From DATLFI01 sp035524895 (GTDB lineage Bacteria > Acidobacteriota > Thermoanaerobaculia > Multivoradales > Multivoraceae), in the NCBI GenBank assembly GCA_035524895.1, contig DATLFI010000192.1, positions 1 to 9,280 of the forward strand: a stretch of DNA of 9,280 nucleotides, given 5' to 3'. Numbering within the stretch: position 1 is the stretch's first letter; the number at the start of each line of letters is the position of its first letter. The notes beneath the pieces are model-generated. The model had not been told where the DNA came from, made no database searches, and worked only from the letters and a program-made list of their open reading frames with translations. Shown here in pieces: positions 1 through 6,096 of the stretch. Both the position numbers and the translations under genes were made by a program.

Positions 1-1
1 G

Positions 2-121
2 CTCTACCGGCGGCTCGGCGTTGGCGCGCGAGCGGTGGCGATGCTGGGTCACACGCTTCGCGAGCGCAACACCGCAGACGGCCCCACGCCGCCCCCTACC
101 AGAGCCGCGCAGCGGCGACGT
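2..121 (+). CDS. Possible C-terminal end of a LuxR-type HTH regulator (partial, 3' end unclear)
   Basis: The frame beginning at base 2 reads LYRRLGVGARAVAMLGH and then LRERNTADG. This resembles the end of the recognition helix and the last helix of a LuxR/NarL-type DNA-binding domain, where the usual text is like IYRKLGVRSRAEAV. The start would lie left of the window. What is odd is the end: there is no in-frame stop after the helix, and the frame stays open through the palindrome and the repeat and runs out of frame across cdd to a TGA at 659-661. Either the true stop was lost, or a frameshift or insertion occurred here, or the resemblance is chance in GC-rich DNA. Only about 25 residues support the call. 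The end coordinate given is simply the base before the palindrome. Confidence 0.28.
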
Positions 122-122
122 C

Positions 123-159
123 GGTGCAGGCAAGCTGCCCGAGGCAGCTTGCTTGCACC
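123..159. repeat. Strong palindrome, 17-bp stem with a 3-base loop
   Basis: Bases 123-139 pair with 143-159 around the loop CGA. Sixteen of 17 pairs are Watson-Crick and the remaining one (129/153) is G-T, which still pairs in RNA. Such a hairpin is far from chance. It follows the possible gene end at the left edge and precedes the repeat copy at 168 by only 8 bases. It could terminate rightward transcription, but no T-run follows. It could also be an attenuator in the leader of cdd or a dispersed palindromic repeat. Confidence 0.8.
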
Positions 160-167
160 CACCCGTG

Positions 168-302
168 GGGCGCGGGGGTTTCGTGACCCCGACTGCGTTG
201 GGCCTCCTGCACGATGGCACCGCATCGCGTTCGTCAGCCACGCCTTGCCAGCGGCCGCAGTTCCCCGCGCGCAGCCTCACGCGGGTTTCACCACGGGCTG
301 CT
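168..302 (+). repeat. Left copy of the flanking 135-bp inverted repeat, upstream of cdd
   Basis: Read on the plus strand, this segment matches the reverse complement of 9143-9277 without gaps (position x pairs with 9445 minus x). Bases 168-181 are identical, 182-194 form a diverged block (6 of 13 match), and 195-302 differ at three places (236, 254, 261). It ends 46 bases before the cdd start. Internal pairing exists: 170-178 with 262-270, 264-269 with 280-285 as a local alternative, and 175-179 with 186-190, the last being specific to this copy because it uses the diverged block. The plus-strand label reflects orientation towards cdd. No protein or known RNA family is recognised in it. Confidence 0.93.
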
Positions 303-348
303 GGGTCGAGCGCAGCAAGTCGGCACTGCCCTGCGATAGATTTCAGCG

Positions 349-738
349 ATGGATTGGCAACCACTCGCCGAGGCCGCGCTCGACGCCCGCCGCCGCTCCT
401 ACTCTCCCTACAGCCGTTTCGCCGTCGGCGCCGCGCTCCTGGTCGGCTCGGGCGAGATCTTCACCGCCAGCAATGTCGAGAACCGCAGCTACGGGCTCAC
501 GCTGTGTGCCGAGCGGATCGCGGCAGCGAGCGCCGTCGCCGGCGGCCACCTCGACTTCGTCGCGATCGCGGTCGCCGCCGAGGGCCACCCCCCGGCACGC
601 CCGTGCGGCATGTGCCTCGACACCCTCGCCGAGTTCGCGCCCGACCTGCCGGTGCTCCTGATCAACACCGCCGGAGAGCACGAGGAGCTCCGCCTCAGCG
701 ATCTCCTCACGCAGCCCTTCCGCTTCCCGGTGCAGTAG
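349..738 (+). CDS. cdd: Cytidine deaminase (homotetrameric type)
   Basis: This enzyme hydrolytically deaminates cytidine and deoxycytidine to uridine and deoxyuridine in cytosolic pyrimidine salvage. The 129-residue length is typical of the short tetrameric class. Visible signatures are SYSPYSRFAVGAAL (residues 17-30), NVENRSYG (42-49), the CAE zinc/catalytic motif with Cys53 and Glu55, and PCGMC giving zinc ligands Cys86 and Cys89. The residues after PCGxC, usually Arg-Gln, are Leu-Asp here. The ATG at 349 gives the family's usual N-terminus. No clear Shine-Dalgarno precedes it, so initiation may depend on a short or absent leader. The gene stands alone: upstream is the 135-bp repeat, and downstream a convergent STAS gene begins 60 bp away. 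No other nucleoside salvage gene is present. Confidence 0.95.
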   Translation: MDWQPLAEAALDARRRSYSPYSRFAVGAALLVGSGEIFTASNVENRSYGLTLCAERIAAASAVAGGHLDFVAIAVAAEGHPPARPCGMCLDTLAEFAPDLPVLLINTAGEHEELRLSDLLTQPFRFPVQ

Positions 739-782
739 CTGCACGGTGCAGCAGCCCGAAGACTCCGTGCGGCCGCGGCCGC
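730..782. other. Palindromes between convergent cdd and STAS genes
   Basis: GTGCAG (730-735) and CTGCAC (739-744) form a 6-bp stem whose three-base loop is the cdd stop codon TAG. An overlapping palindrome CTGCACGGTGCAG covers 739-751. Further on, GCGGCCGCGGCCGC (769-782) is a perfect 14-base palindrome. They sit where two convergent transcripts meet and could act as a weak bidirectional terminator, but neither has a T-run, and short GC palindromes are common in DNA of this composition. Confidence 0.3.
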
Positions 783-798
783 GCCACCCGCGTCCGTC

Positions 799-1164
799 TC
801 AGCTCGGGGCGCTCTCCGCGCTTTGCGAGCCCTCTGCGCGCACCGCGGACTCGACGTCGTCGTAGACCGGGAACAGCTCGAGAACGTTCGCGACGTCGAG
901 CAGCCGCCGCACGCGCTCGGGGGGACGGATCAGGATCAGCTTGCGCCGCTGCTCCTGGAACCGGACCAGATACCCGACCAGCTCGCCGATGCCGGTGGAG
1001 TCGATGAAGTTGATCTGTTCGAGGTCGACCAGGACGTGCCCGGAGTCCTCGCTCAGCGCGCGCTTGAGCGCGTCCGCGAAGAACCGACCGCTCTCGCCGA
1101 GCTTGATCACGCCCTCGACGACCAGGACGGTCGTGCCATCGACCTTGCGCTTTTCGACGATCAT
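799..1164 (-). CDS. STAS-domain anti-sigma factor antagonist
   Basis: This is a 121-residue single-domain STAS protein of the SpoIIAA/RsbV kind. Such proteins bind an anti-sigma kinase and release a sigma factor when their conserved serine is unphosphorylated. The signature is the strand-helix motif FIDSTGIGEL (residues 53-62), with Ser56 as the expected phosphorylation site. VLVVEGVIKLGES (13-25) and VLVDLEQINFIDS (44-56) are the usual strands. The frame is open further upstream to 1392, but that part overlaps the divergent SRAP gene; the ATG at 1164 gives a normal N-terminus. A weak AGGG lies about 10 bases upstream. The last 12 residues (EGSQSAESAPS region) look like a disordered tail. No RsbW-like kinase, phosphatase or sigma factor is in the window, so its partner is elsewhere. 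Confidence 0.9.
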   Translation of the reverse strand: MIVEKRKVDGTTVLVVEGVIKLGESGRFFADALKRALSEDSGHVLVDLEQINFIDSTGIGELVGYLVRFQEQRRKLILIRPPERVRRLLDVANVLELFPVYDDVESAVRAEGSQSAESAPS

Positions 1165-1181
1165 TGGGAGCCCTGGCGCAG

Positions 1182-1209
1182 TGTACAGCGCCGTTTTCGG
1201 GGCGGTCAA
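1182..1209 (-). promoter_or_regulatory. Candidate sigma70-like promoter for the STAS gene
   Basis: On the minus strand TTGACC (1209-1204, five of six matches to the -35 consensus) is followed after 16 bases by TGTACA (1187-1182), a poor -10. Transcription would begin near 1175, about 10 bases before the ATG at 1164. The same 95-bp gap must also serve the divergent SRAP gene. The prediction rests on motif matching only. Confidence 0.35.
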
Positions 1210-1259
1210 ACCGCGCTCATGCCGCACGTACGAAACCAGCGCTGCCATACTGTCACCAG

Positions 1260-1997
1260 ATGTGTGGCCGCTACACGGTGACTCGACCCGGCGACATCCT
1301 GGACGAGGTGTGGGAGGCGCTCGCCGACACCGTGCTCGCGCCGCTGGCTCGGCCGGCGCAGGAGACGCTGGCGCCACGCTACAACCTCGCACCCACCCAG
1401 GCCGCGCCCGTAGTGGTGCGCGGCAACGGGCACGCCGAGCTCGCGCTCGCGCGGTGGGGGGTGCGCTCTCGCTCCGGCGCCGCGAAACCGCTGATCAACG
1501 CTCGGCTCGAGACGGCAGCGGAGCTCTCGAGCTTCGCCGAGGCGTTCGTACGCCGGCGCTGCCTGGTGCCGGCGGACGGTTTCTACGAGTGGTCGCGCGG
1601 GTCGGGCCAGCCGCACTGGTTTTCGATCCCCCGGCGGGCCGGATTCTGCCTTGCGGGGTTGTGGGAGCCGGGCCACTGGGCCGCGGCGGAGGCGCCGCGC
1701 GCCGGGCACCAGATCTCCGAGCTGGAGCGGGCCTTCTGCGTCTTGACCACCCGGGCACGCCCTCCGGTCGAGGAGCTCCACGAGCGTATGCCGCTGATCC
1801 TCCCGCCGTCGTTCTACGGCCTCTGGCTGGGACAGGGGCAGCTCGCGTCCCACGATCTCGACGAGCTCACCAAGGCAGCCGACGAGCTCGCGCTCGAGAG
1901 GCGACCGGTGAGCCGTCGCGTCAATCGAGTCGATGCCGACGAGCCGTCGCTAGTCGAGAGGGGCGCGTTGGAGCCAGAGAACTTGAGCCTGTTCTGA
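1260..1997 (+). CDS. SOS response-associated peptidase family protein (SRAP, YedK/HMCES-like)
   Basis: SRAP proteins form a covalent thiazolidine link to abasic sites in single-stranded DNA through the N-terminal cysteine and thereby protect the lesion from strand breakage. The 245-residue protein starts MCGRYTV, so Cys2 becomes N-terminal after Met removal; this fixes the ATG at 1260, although the frame is open upstream. Other active-site residues expected from YedK are visible: Asn80 and Arg82 in INARLET, Glu110 in GFYEW, and His174 in HERMPLIL. NLAPTQ (42-47) is another family motif. No Shine-Dalgarno precedes the ATG. A CATACT at 1246-1251 could be a -10 element that would place transcription start almost at the ATG, which hints at a leaderless message. 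I see no convincing LexA box. It is convergent with the DUF1326 gene (30-bp gap). Confidence 0.95.
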   Translation: MCGRYTVTRPGDILDEVWEALADTVLAPLARPAQETLAPRYNLAPTQAAPVVVRGNGHAELALARWGVRSRSGAAKPLINARLETAAELSSFAEAFVRRRCLVPADGFYEWSRGSGQPHWFSIPRRAGFCLAGLWEPGHWAAAEAPRAGHQISELERAFCVLTTRARPPVEELHERMPLILPPSFYGLWLGQGQLASHDLDELTKAADELALERRPVSRRVNRVDADEPSLVERGALEPENLSLF

Positions 1998-2027
1998 GCT
2001 GGTCTGAGCTGCTCGGCTGGGGTCCGC

Positions 2028-2717
2028 TCACGGCACCGTGAAAGTGCCGGCGAAAGCACCGCGCTTGTCGGGGCTCTTCCAGCTCTTGCCGAGACCGTCG
2101 CCGCTCCAGGTGTGCTCGAGCGTCACCGCCGGGTGCGCATCGACGCCGGCCGCCAGCGGCGGGTAGTAGACCTCTTCGTTGCCGCAAAGGTGATCGCCCT
2201 CGTGGAGCGAACGCGTGCGCAGTGCCACCTCGCCGGCGCGCACCGAGCCGTGCCCATGGTGCTCGACCGCCATCTCGACCGGCGCGGACTCGATGGAGAT
2301 CACGTCGGCCAGGAGCCCGCCGCTCAACCCCTTTGCCATCTCCACCAACGCGGCGCGCTGCTCCTCGTCGGCGCGCTCGTCGACCAGCAGCACCGAGCGG
2401 CTGCGGGGCTGCGCGAACGGGTCGCCGAGGGTGGCGTCGGCCGACACCACAGCGACCACCGAGAGACCCGCCAGGGGCACGCCGTCCCAGTCGCCGCGTT
2501 CGACGTGCCACGCCAGGACAGCCTCCTTGCCGGCGAGGTTGACCTCGGAGTTGGCAAAGCAGGGGCCGGTGTAGACGTCGGCGGTGCGCGCTTCGAGGTA
2601 GGTGCCCGAGACGCCCCCGCCCGGCGCGTCGGCGGCAGCGAGCCGCCCACCGAGGAGCGCCGTGCCGGCGACAGCGAGCGTGACGATCCGCGCGCGAGCG
2701 GTTCTCGGATTGGTCAT
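2028..2717 (-). CDS. Exported DUF1326 domain protein, last gene of the molybdenum hydroxylase operon
   Basis: The 229-residue protein has an N-terminal signal: a basic stretch TNPRTARAR, a hydrophobic run IVTLAVAGTALLGG (11-24), and an Ala-rich likely cleavage region near residues 27-31. The body matches the DUF1326 family as I know it: SGTYLEARTADVYTGPCF (37-54), LAGLSVVAVV, and HLCGNEEVYYPP (176-187). The biochemical role of the family is not established. Two cysteines remain after cleavage, Cys53 and Cys178, which could form a disulfide or bind metal together with the His-rich patch HHGHG (153-157). The ATG at 2717 follows GGAG by six bases; the frame is open to 2771, but that would place residues before the signal and overlap the neighbour. 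It starts 28 bp after the 76-residue ORF, so it is probably cotranscribed with the oxidase genes and may act with the exported enzyme. Confidence 0.85.
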   Translation of the reverse strand: MTNPRTARARIVTLAVAGTALLGGRLAAADAPGGGVSGTYLEARTADVYTGPCFANSEVNLAGKEAVLAWHVERGDWDGVPLAGLSVVAVVSADATLGDPFAQPRSRSVLLVDERADEEQRAALVEMAKGLSGGLLADVISIESAPVEMAVEHHGHGSVRAGEVALRTRSLHEGDHLCGNEEVYYPPLAAGVDAHPAVTLEHTWSGDGLGKSWKSPDKRGAFAGTFTVP

Positions 2718-2745
2718 GGGAGTCTCCACGGCTGGAGCGAGTCGA

Positions 2746-2976
2746 TCATGGCTCGAAGCACCCGCGGCCAACGCGACACCCCTCTTTGGAGGCCGCCCGC
2801 GCGTCGGGTCCGAGGCAGTTCATGGTGTGCGTGCACCACACGAAGCCGTCGTCGTAGAGCCCGGTCTCACCGTGCTCGTCGGGAGGTACGTCCGTGAACA
2901 GCGCCTTCCAGTGGAGGCGTCGGCACAGCCCACGGCGAACACTGGTGGCTCCCTGGAGCCCGTGCAAGTCGGGCAT
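2746..2976 (-). CDS. Small Cys-rich protein of unknown function, coupled to the FAD subunit
   Basis: I do not recognise a named family. The 76-residue product begins MPDLHGLQGATSVRRGLC and contains five cysteines (18, 48, 54, 67, 73). The block FVWCTHTMNCLGPD (45-58) and the ending CRVGRGCFEP look like a compact metal-binding or disulfide-stapled fold. There is no signal peptide and no membrane segment. It is very likely translated: its ATG lies one base after the TGA of the FAD subunit, a strong GGAGGTG Shine-Dalgarno sits at the right distance inside the end of that gene, and the DUF1326 gene follows 28 bp later. Possible roles, all inferred, are an assembly or cofactor-insertion factor, an electron-transfer partner, or a structural subunit of the oxidase. 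Confidence 0.72.
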   Translation of the reverse strand: MPDLHGLQGATSVRRGLCRRLHWKALFTDVPPDEHGETGLYDDGFVWCTHTMNCLGPDARAASKEGCRVGRGCFEP

Positions 2977-2977
2977 G

Positions 2978-3949
2978 TCACACCTCCGTGCCGGCTGCCC
3001 GCAGCGCCGCGCGCTTCACCGCCACGCTCGCGAGCTGGACCTTGTAGGCGTTGTGGCGGAGCGGTTTGGCGCCCGCCACGGCGGCGGCGCCGGCGGCCGC
3101 GGCGCGCTCCTCCGTGAGCGGTCCGCCCACCAACGCCGCGGCGGCCTCGGCTGCGTTGCGCGGCGTGGGCGCGACGTGGCCCAGCACCACCCGCGCCTCG
3201 CGCACGTTCCCGCCGCGGAGCCACAGCACCACCGCCGCGGCCGCGAGCGGCCAGTCGAGGGACTCCCGCTCGCGCACCTCGTAGGTCGCGGACCGCGCCC
3301 CATGCACAGGCGGCAGCACCACCGCGGTCATCACCTCGTTGGCTTCGACATCGACCTCGCGCTCGCCGTCCCGGCGGGGCGCGCGGTAGAGGGAGGCGAG
3401 GGTGACTTCGCGCTCGCCGCCGGCTCGCAACCGCACCTTGGCGCCGAGGGCGACGAGCGCGGGTGCGAGGCTCGAGGCGCTCACGAAGTGCGCCGGGCCG
3501 TCGTCGAAGATCGCGTGGTAACGGTTGTCGCCGGCGACCACCATCGACTCGCCGTCGCGCATCGCGAGCAGGCCGAAGCCGGAGCGGTAGTACCAACACC
3601 GCGGGCGCTGCAGCAGGTCGCCGCCGACCGTGCCCATGTTGCGGATCTGGGGAGCGCGCACGCCATCGATGGCCTGCGCGAGCGCCGGGTACTCGGCGAC
3701 CACGCGCGGATGCGCGCGCAGCTCGGCCAGCGTCGCCGTGGCGCCGATCACGAGACCCTGCGGCGCCTCCTCGATGCGGCGCAGCTCGGGGATCGCGAGC
3801 AGGCTCACCAGCCGCCGCGGCCGCTCGACGCCGTCCTTCAGCAGCGACAGCAGGTCGGTGCCGCCCGCGAGCACCGCGGCGTCGCCGACGGTGAGCAGCT
3901 CCACCGCCTCGTCGACAGTCCTCGGACGGGCGTAGGCGAAGGCGTCCAT
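2978..3949 (-). CDS. Molybdenum hydroxylase FAD-binding subunit (CoxM/PaoB-type), 4Fe-4S cysteines missing
   Basis: This 323-residue subunit accepts electrons from the Fe-S subunit onto FAD and passes them to the final acceptor. FAD-binding motifs are AGGTDLL (28-34) and RNMGTVGGDLLQ (103-114). The segment after it, RPRCWYYR and on to GDNRYHAIF (115-148), aligns by eye with the insertion that holds a 4Fe-4S cluster in PaoB and the 4-hydroxybenzoyl-CoA reductase beta subunit, but only Cys118 is left, and it is the only cysteine in the protein. A cluster bound by four cysteines of this subunit is therefore not possible. The C-terminal domain (about 210-310) is the usual CO dehydrogenase flavoprotein C-terminal fold. 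The ATG overlaps the TGA of the Mo subunit by one base (TGATG), indicating translational coupling. No signal peptide is present. Confidence 0.93.
   Translation of the reverse strand: MDAFAYARPRTVDEAVELLTVGDAAVLAGGTDLLSLLKDGVERPRRLVSLLAIPELRRIEEAPQGLVIGATATLAELRAHPRVVAEYPALAQAIDGVRAPQIRNMGTVGGDLLQRPRCWYYRSGFGLLAMRDGESMVVAGDNRYHAIFDDGPAHFVSASSLAPALVALGAKVRLRAGGEREVTLASLYRAPRRDGEREVDVEANEVMTAVVLPPVHGARSATYEVRERESLDWPLAAAAVVLWLRGGNVREARVVLGHVAPTPRNAAEAAAALVGGPLTEERAAAAGAAAVAGAKPLRHNAYKVQLASVAVKRAALRAAGTEV
2981..2987 (-). promoter_or_regulatory. Strong Shine-Dalgarno for the 76-residue ORF
   Basis: The minus strand reads GGAGGTG here, followed by TGAC and the ATG at 2976-2974. This is the best ribosome-binding site in the window. 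It lies within the last codons of the FAD-subunit gene, and it is the main evidence that the small downstream ORF is real. Confidence 0.75.
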
Positions 3950-6090
3950 CAGGAGGCCTTCCCGCTCGAAGCTGCCAGCGCATCCAACACCCGTCGCGGC
4001 GTGATCGGCAGGTAGGGCACGCGGACGCCGATGGCGTTCGCGACGGCGTTGCTGATCGCTGCCCCCGGCGAGATCACCGGCGGCTCGCCGATGCCGATGA
4101 CGCCGCGCGCCTGGTGGCGCGGCGTGTCCATGAGATGCACCTGCAGCTCGCCGACGTCGGCGATGGACGCCAGCTTGTAGAGCTCCATGTTCGCGTTGAG
4201 CGGGCGGCCGGTGACCGGGTCGGCGACGAGCTCCTCGTAGAGCGCGTAGCCGATGCCCATGATCATGCCGCCGAACACCTGGCTCTCGGCGAGCTTGTGG
4301 TTGATCACGAGCCCGCAGTCCTGTACCGCGACCAGCCGGTTGATCTTCACCACGCCGGTCTCGAGGTCGACCGAAACGTCGGCCATCTGCACGCCGCCGA
4401 CGCCGCTGTTGGTGAGATCGGCGGGTGGTCCCGGATTACGTCCGTTCGCCGTGATCGGCACGACGCCGATCTTCGCTGCCGCCTCGCGCCACGACAGCGA
4501 GCGCGAGGCTTGGCCCACGACGCGCACGCGACCGCCCACCGCCTCGAGCTGGTCGGCGGTCACGCCGAGCTCCGGCGCGACCTTGGCGAGGACCTCGCGC
4601 AGCGCGTCCTGCGCGCCGCGACGCGTCGCCGCCGACACGCCGCCGACCGTGGTGCTGCCGCCGGAGGGCCCAGACTGGGGATAGCGACTGTCGCCGACCG
4701 AGACCTTGACCTGGTGCGGCTCGAGCCCGAACGTTTCGGCGAGCACCATCGCGATCACCGTGCGGGTGCCGGTGCCGAGGTCCTGGGTGCCGATCTTCGC
4801 CTCGATGGAGCCGTCGGGCTGCACCGTGACCTCGCACGCGCTGCGGTGCCCACGCCCGCCCCAGGTGTGGATCGAAAGGCCCAGCCCGCGCTGCACGGGC
4901 CCGGGCTGGCGCTCCCCGCGCGGCCGCCAACGCTCCTTCCACCGCATGAGCTCGGCGGCGATCTCGAGCTCCTCGGCGTACGTCTCGCGCAGGCTCTCGG
5001 GGGCGAGGTCGAGGTTCTTGCGGAACAGCTCGAGCGGGTCCATGCCGAGCCGCGCGGCGAGGTCGTCGAGCGCGCTCATGGTCACGAACGCCGCCTGCGG
5101 GTGGTTGGGCGCTCGCCAGGCGCGTGCGCCGACCATGTGCGTCGGCACCGAGACGTGCTTCTTGCGCTGGTGCGGGATCCCGGTGAACACGTACGGGATG
5201 GGGATCGCGCTGGTGCCCGGGACTCCGCCCGAGCCCCACGACTCCGACTCCCAAGCCACCAGCTTGCCGTCGCTGGTAGCGCCGACCCGGACCTTGGCGA
5301 ACGACGACGGCCGGCTGCCGGCGACCGCCACCTCCTGGTCGCGCTCGAGGAAGAGCTTCACCGGTCGCCCGGCGTCCTTCGCCAGCCGCGCGCCCTCGAC
5401 ACCCCAGCGCTCCGGGCCGAACTTGCTGCCGAAGCCGCCGCCCATGTACTCGCACAGCGCGCGCACGCTCGAGGCGGGCACGCCGAGCGGCTCGGCGAGC
5501 TGGAACGGGATGGTCGAGACCGCCTGGGTCGATATATGCACGGTGAGCTCGGACCCCTCCCAGACCGCGACCTGGCCGTGGGGCTCGAGACACATGTGCG
5601 CGATCTGCGGCATGCCGAGCCGCGTCTCGATCGCGACCTCGGCCTGCGCGAACCCGGCGTCGGGGTCGCCCACGGTCTCCTCCGCGCCAGGCTTGGCATC
5701 CGGCGCGGCAGCGAGGTCCTCCTCGGTGACGAAGTGCGGCAACACCTGGTACTCGACCACGATTGCGCGCGCCGCGTCGCGCGCGATCTCGTCGGTGTCG
5801 GCCGCGACCACTGCGATCTCGTCGAGCGCCCACTGCACCTCGCTGCCGGCGTCCTGGATCACGCGCACGGCGCGCACTCCGGGCATGCGGCGCGCCGGCT
5901 CGACGTCGATCCGCTCGATGCGGGCGTGCGCGTGCGGGCAGGTGAGAACGCGCGCATGCAACATGCCCGGCAGATTCTCGTCCGACGAGTACTTCGCCGC
6001 GCCGCTCGCCTTCACCGCGCCGTCGAGGCGGTGGTAAGACTTGCGCAGGACCCCTTGGCTATCGGGCTCGGGCCAGGAGTAGTCGGCCAT
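3949..6090 (-). CDS. Molybdenum hydroxylase large subunit (molybdopterin-binding, xanthine dehydrogenase/aldehyde oxidase family)
   Basis: This is the catalytic subunit of 713 residues. It hydroxylates a substrate carbon with water-derived oxygen at the molybdenum centre; purine, aldehyde and N-heterocycle substrates all occur in the family and the sequence does not decide between them. Landmarks are the a/b hammerhead domain at the N-terminus (RLDGAVKASGAAKYSSD, 21-37), LEPHGQVAVWEG (168-179), the cofactor loop GGGFGSK (217-223), RAPNHPQAAF (326-335), GTQDLGTGTRT in the second half, and the catalytic glutamate in GIGEPPV at about residue 669. The CO dehydrogenase active-site loop VAYRCSF is absent. 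There is no export signal, so export must depend on the Tat signal of the Fe-S partner. It starts six bases after the Fe-S subunit stop with only a weak ribosome site (GAGCG). Confidence 0.96.
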   Translation of the reverse strand: MADYSWPEPDSQGVLRKSYHRLDGAVKASGAAKYSSDENLPGMLHARVLTCPHAHARIERIDVEPARRMPGVRAVRVIQDAGSEVQWALDEIAVVAADTDEIARDAARAIVVEYQVLPHFVTEEDLAAAPDAKPGAEETVGDPDAGFAQAEVAIETRLGMPQIAHMCLEPHGQVAVWEGSELTVHISTQAVSTIPFQLAEPLGVPASSVRALCEYMGGGFGSKFGPERWGVEGARLAKDAGRPVKLFLERDQEVAVAGSRPSSFAKVRVGATSDGKLVAWESESWGSGGVPGTSAIPIPYVFTGIPHQRKKHVSVPTHMVGARAWRAPNHPQAAFVTMSALDDLAARLGMDPLELFRKNLDLAPESLRETYAEELEIAAELMRWKERWRPRGERQPGPVQRGLGLSIHTWGGRGHRSACEVTVQPDGSIEAKIGTQDLGTGTRTVIAMVLAETFGLEPHQVKVSVGDSRYPQSGPSGGSTTVGGVSAATRRGAQDALREVLAKVAPELGVTADQLEAVGGRVRVVGQASRSLSWREAAAKIGVVPITANGRNPGPPADLTNSGVGGVQMADVSVDLETGVVKINRLVAVQDCGLVINHKLAESQVFGGMIMGIGYALYEELVADPVTGRPLNANMELYKLASIADVGELQVHLMDTPRHQARGVIGIGEPPVISPGAAISNAVANAIGVRVPYLPITPRRVLDALAASSGKAS

Positions 6091-6096
6091 CGCTCG

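Noticed and set aside
21..1007. A 328-residue plus-strand open frame across the left repeat and cdd
   Set aside because: Low-complexity Arg/Pro/Ala text overlapping cdd and the STAS gene in wrong frames. It is a composition artefact.
1182..1259. A LexA box controlling the SRAP gene
   Set aside because: CTGTACACTG on the minus strand resembles half of an E. coli-type box, but the other half is absent.
2820..3983. A 387-residue minus-strand frame over the FAD subunit
   Set aside because: A shifted shadow of the FAD-subunit gene, almost entirely Arg, Ala and Gly, while the true frame has clear FAD motifs.
3949..6090. A carbon monoxide dehydrogenase large subunit
   Set aside because: The CO dehydrogenase active-site loop (VAYRCSF or the form II AYRGAGR) is missing; the corresponding region reads RAWRAPNHPQ, and the subunit fits the general aldehyde oxidase/xanthine dehydrogenase family.
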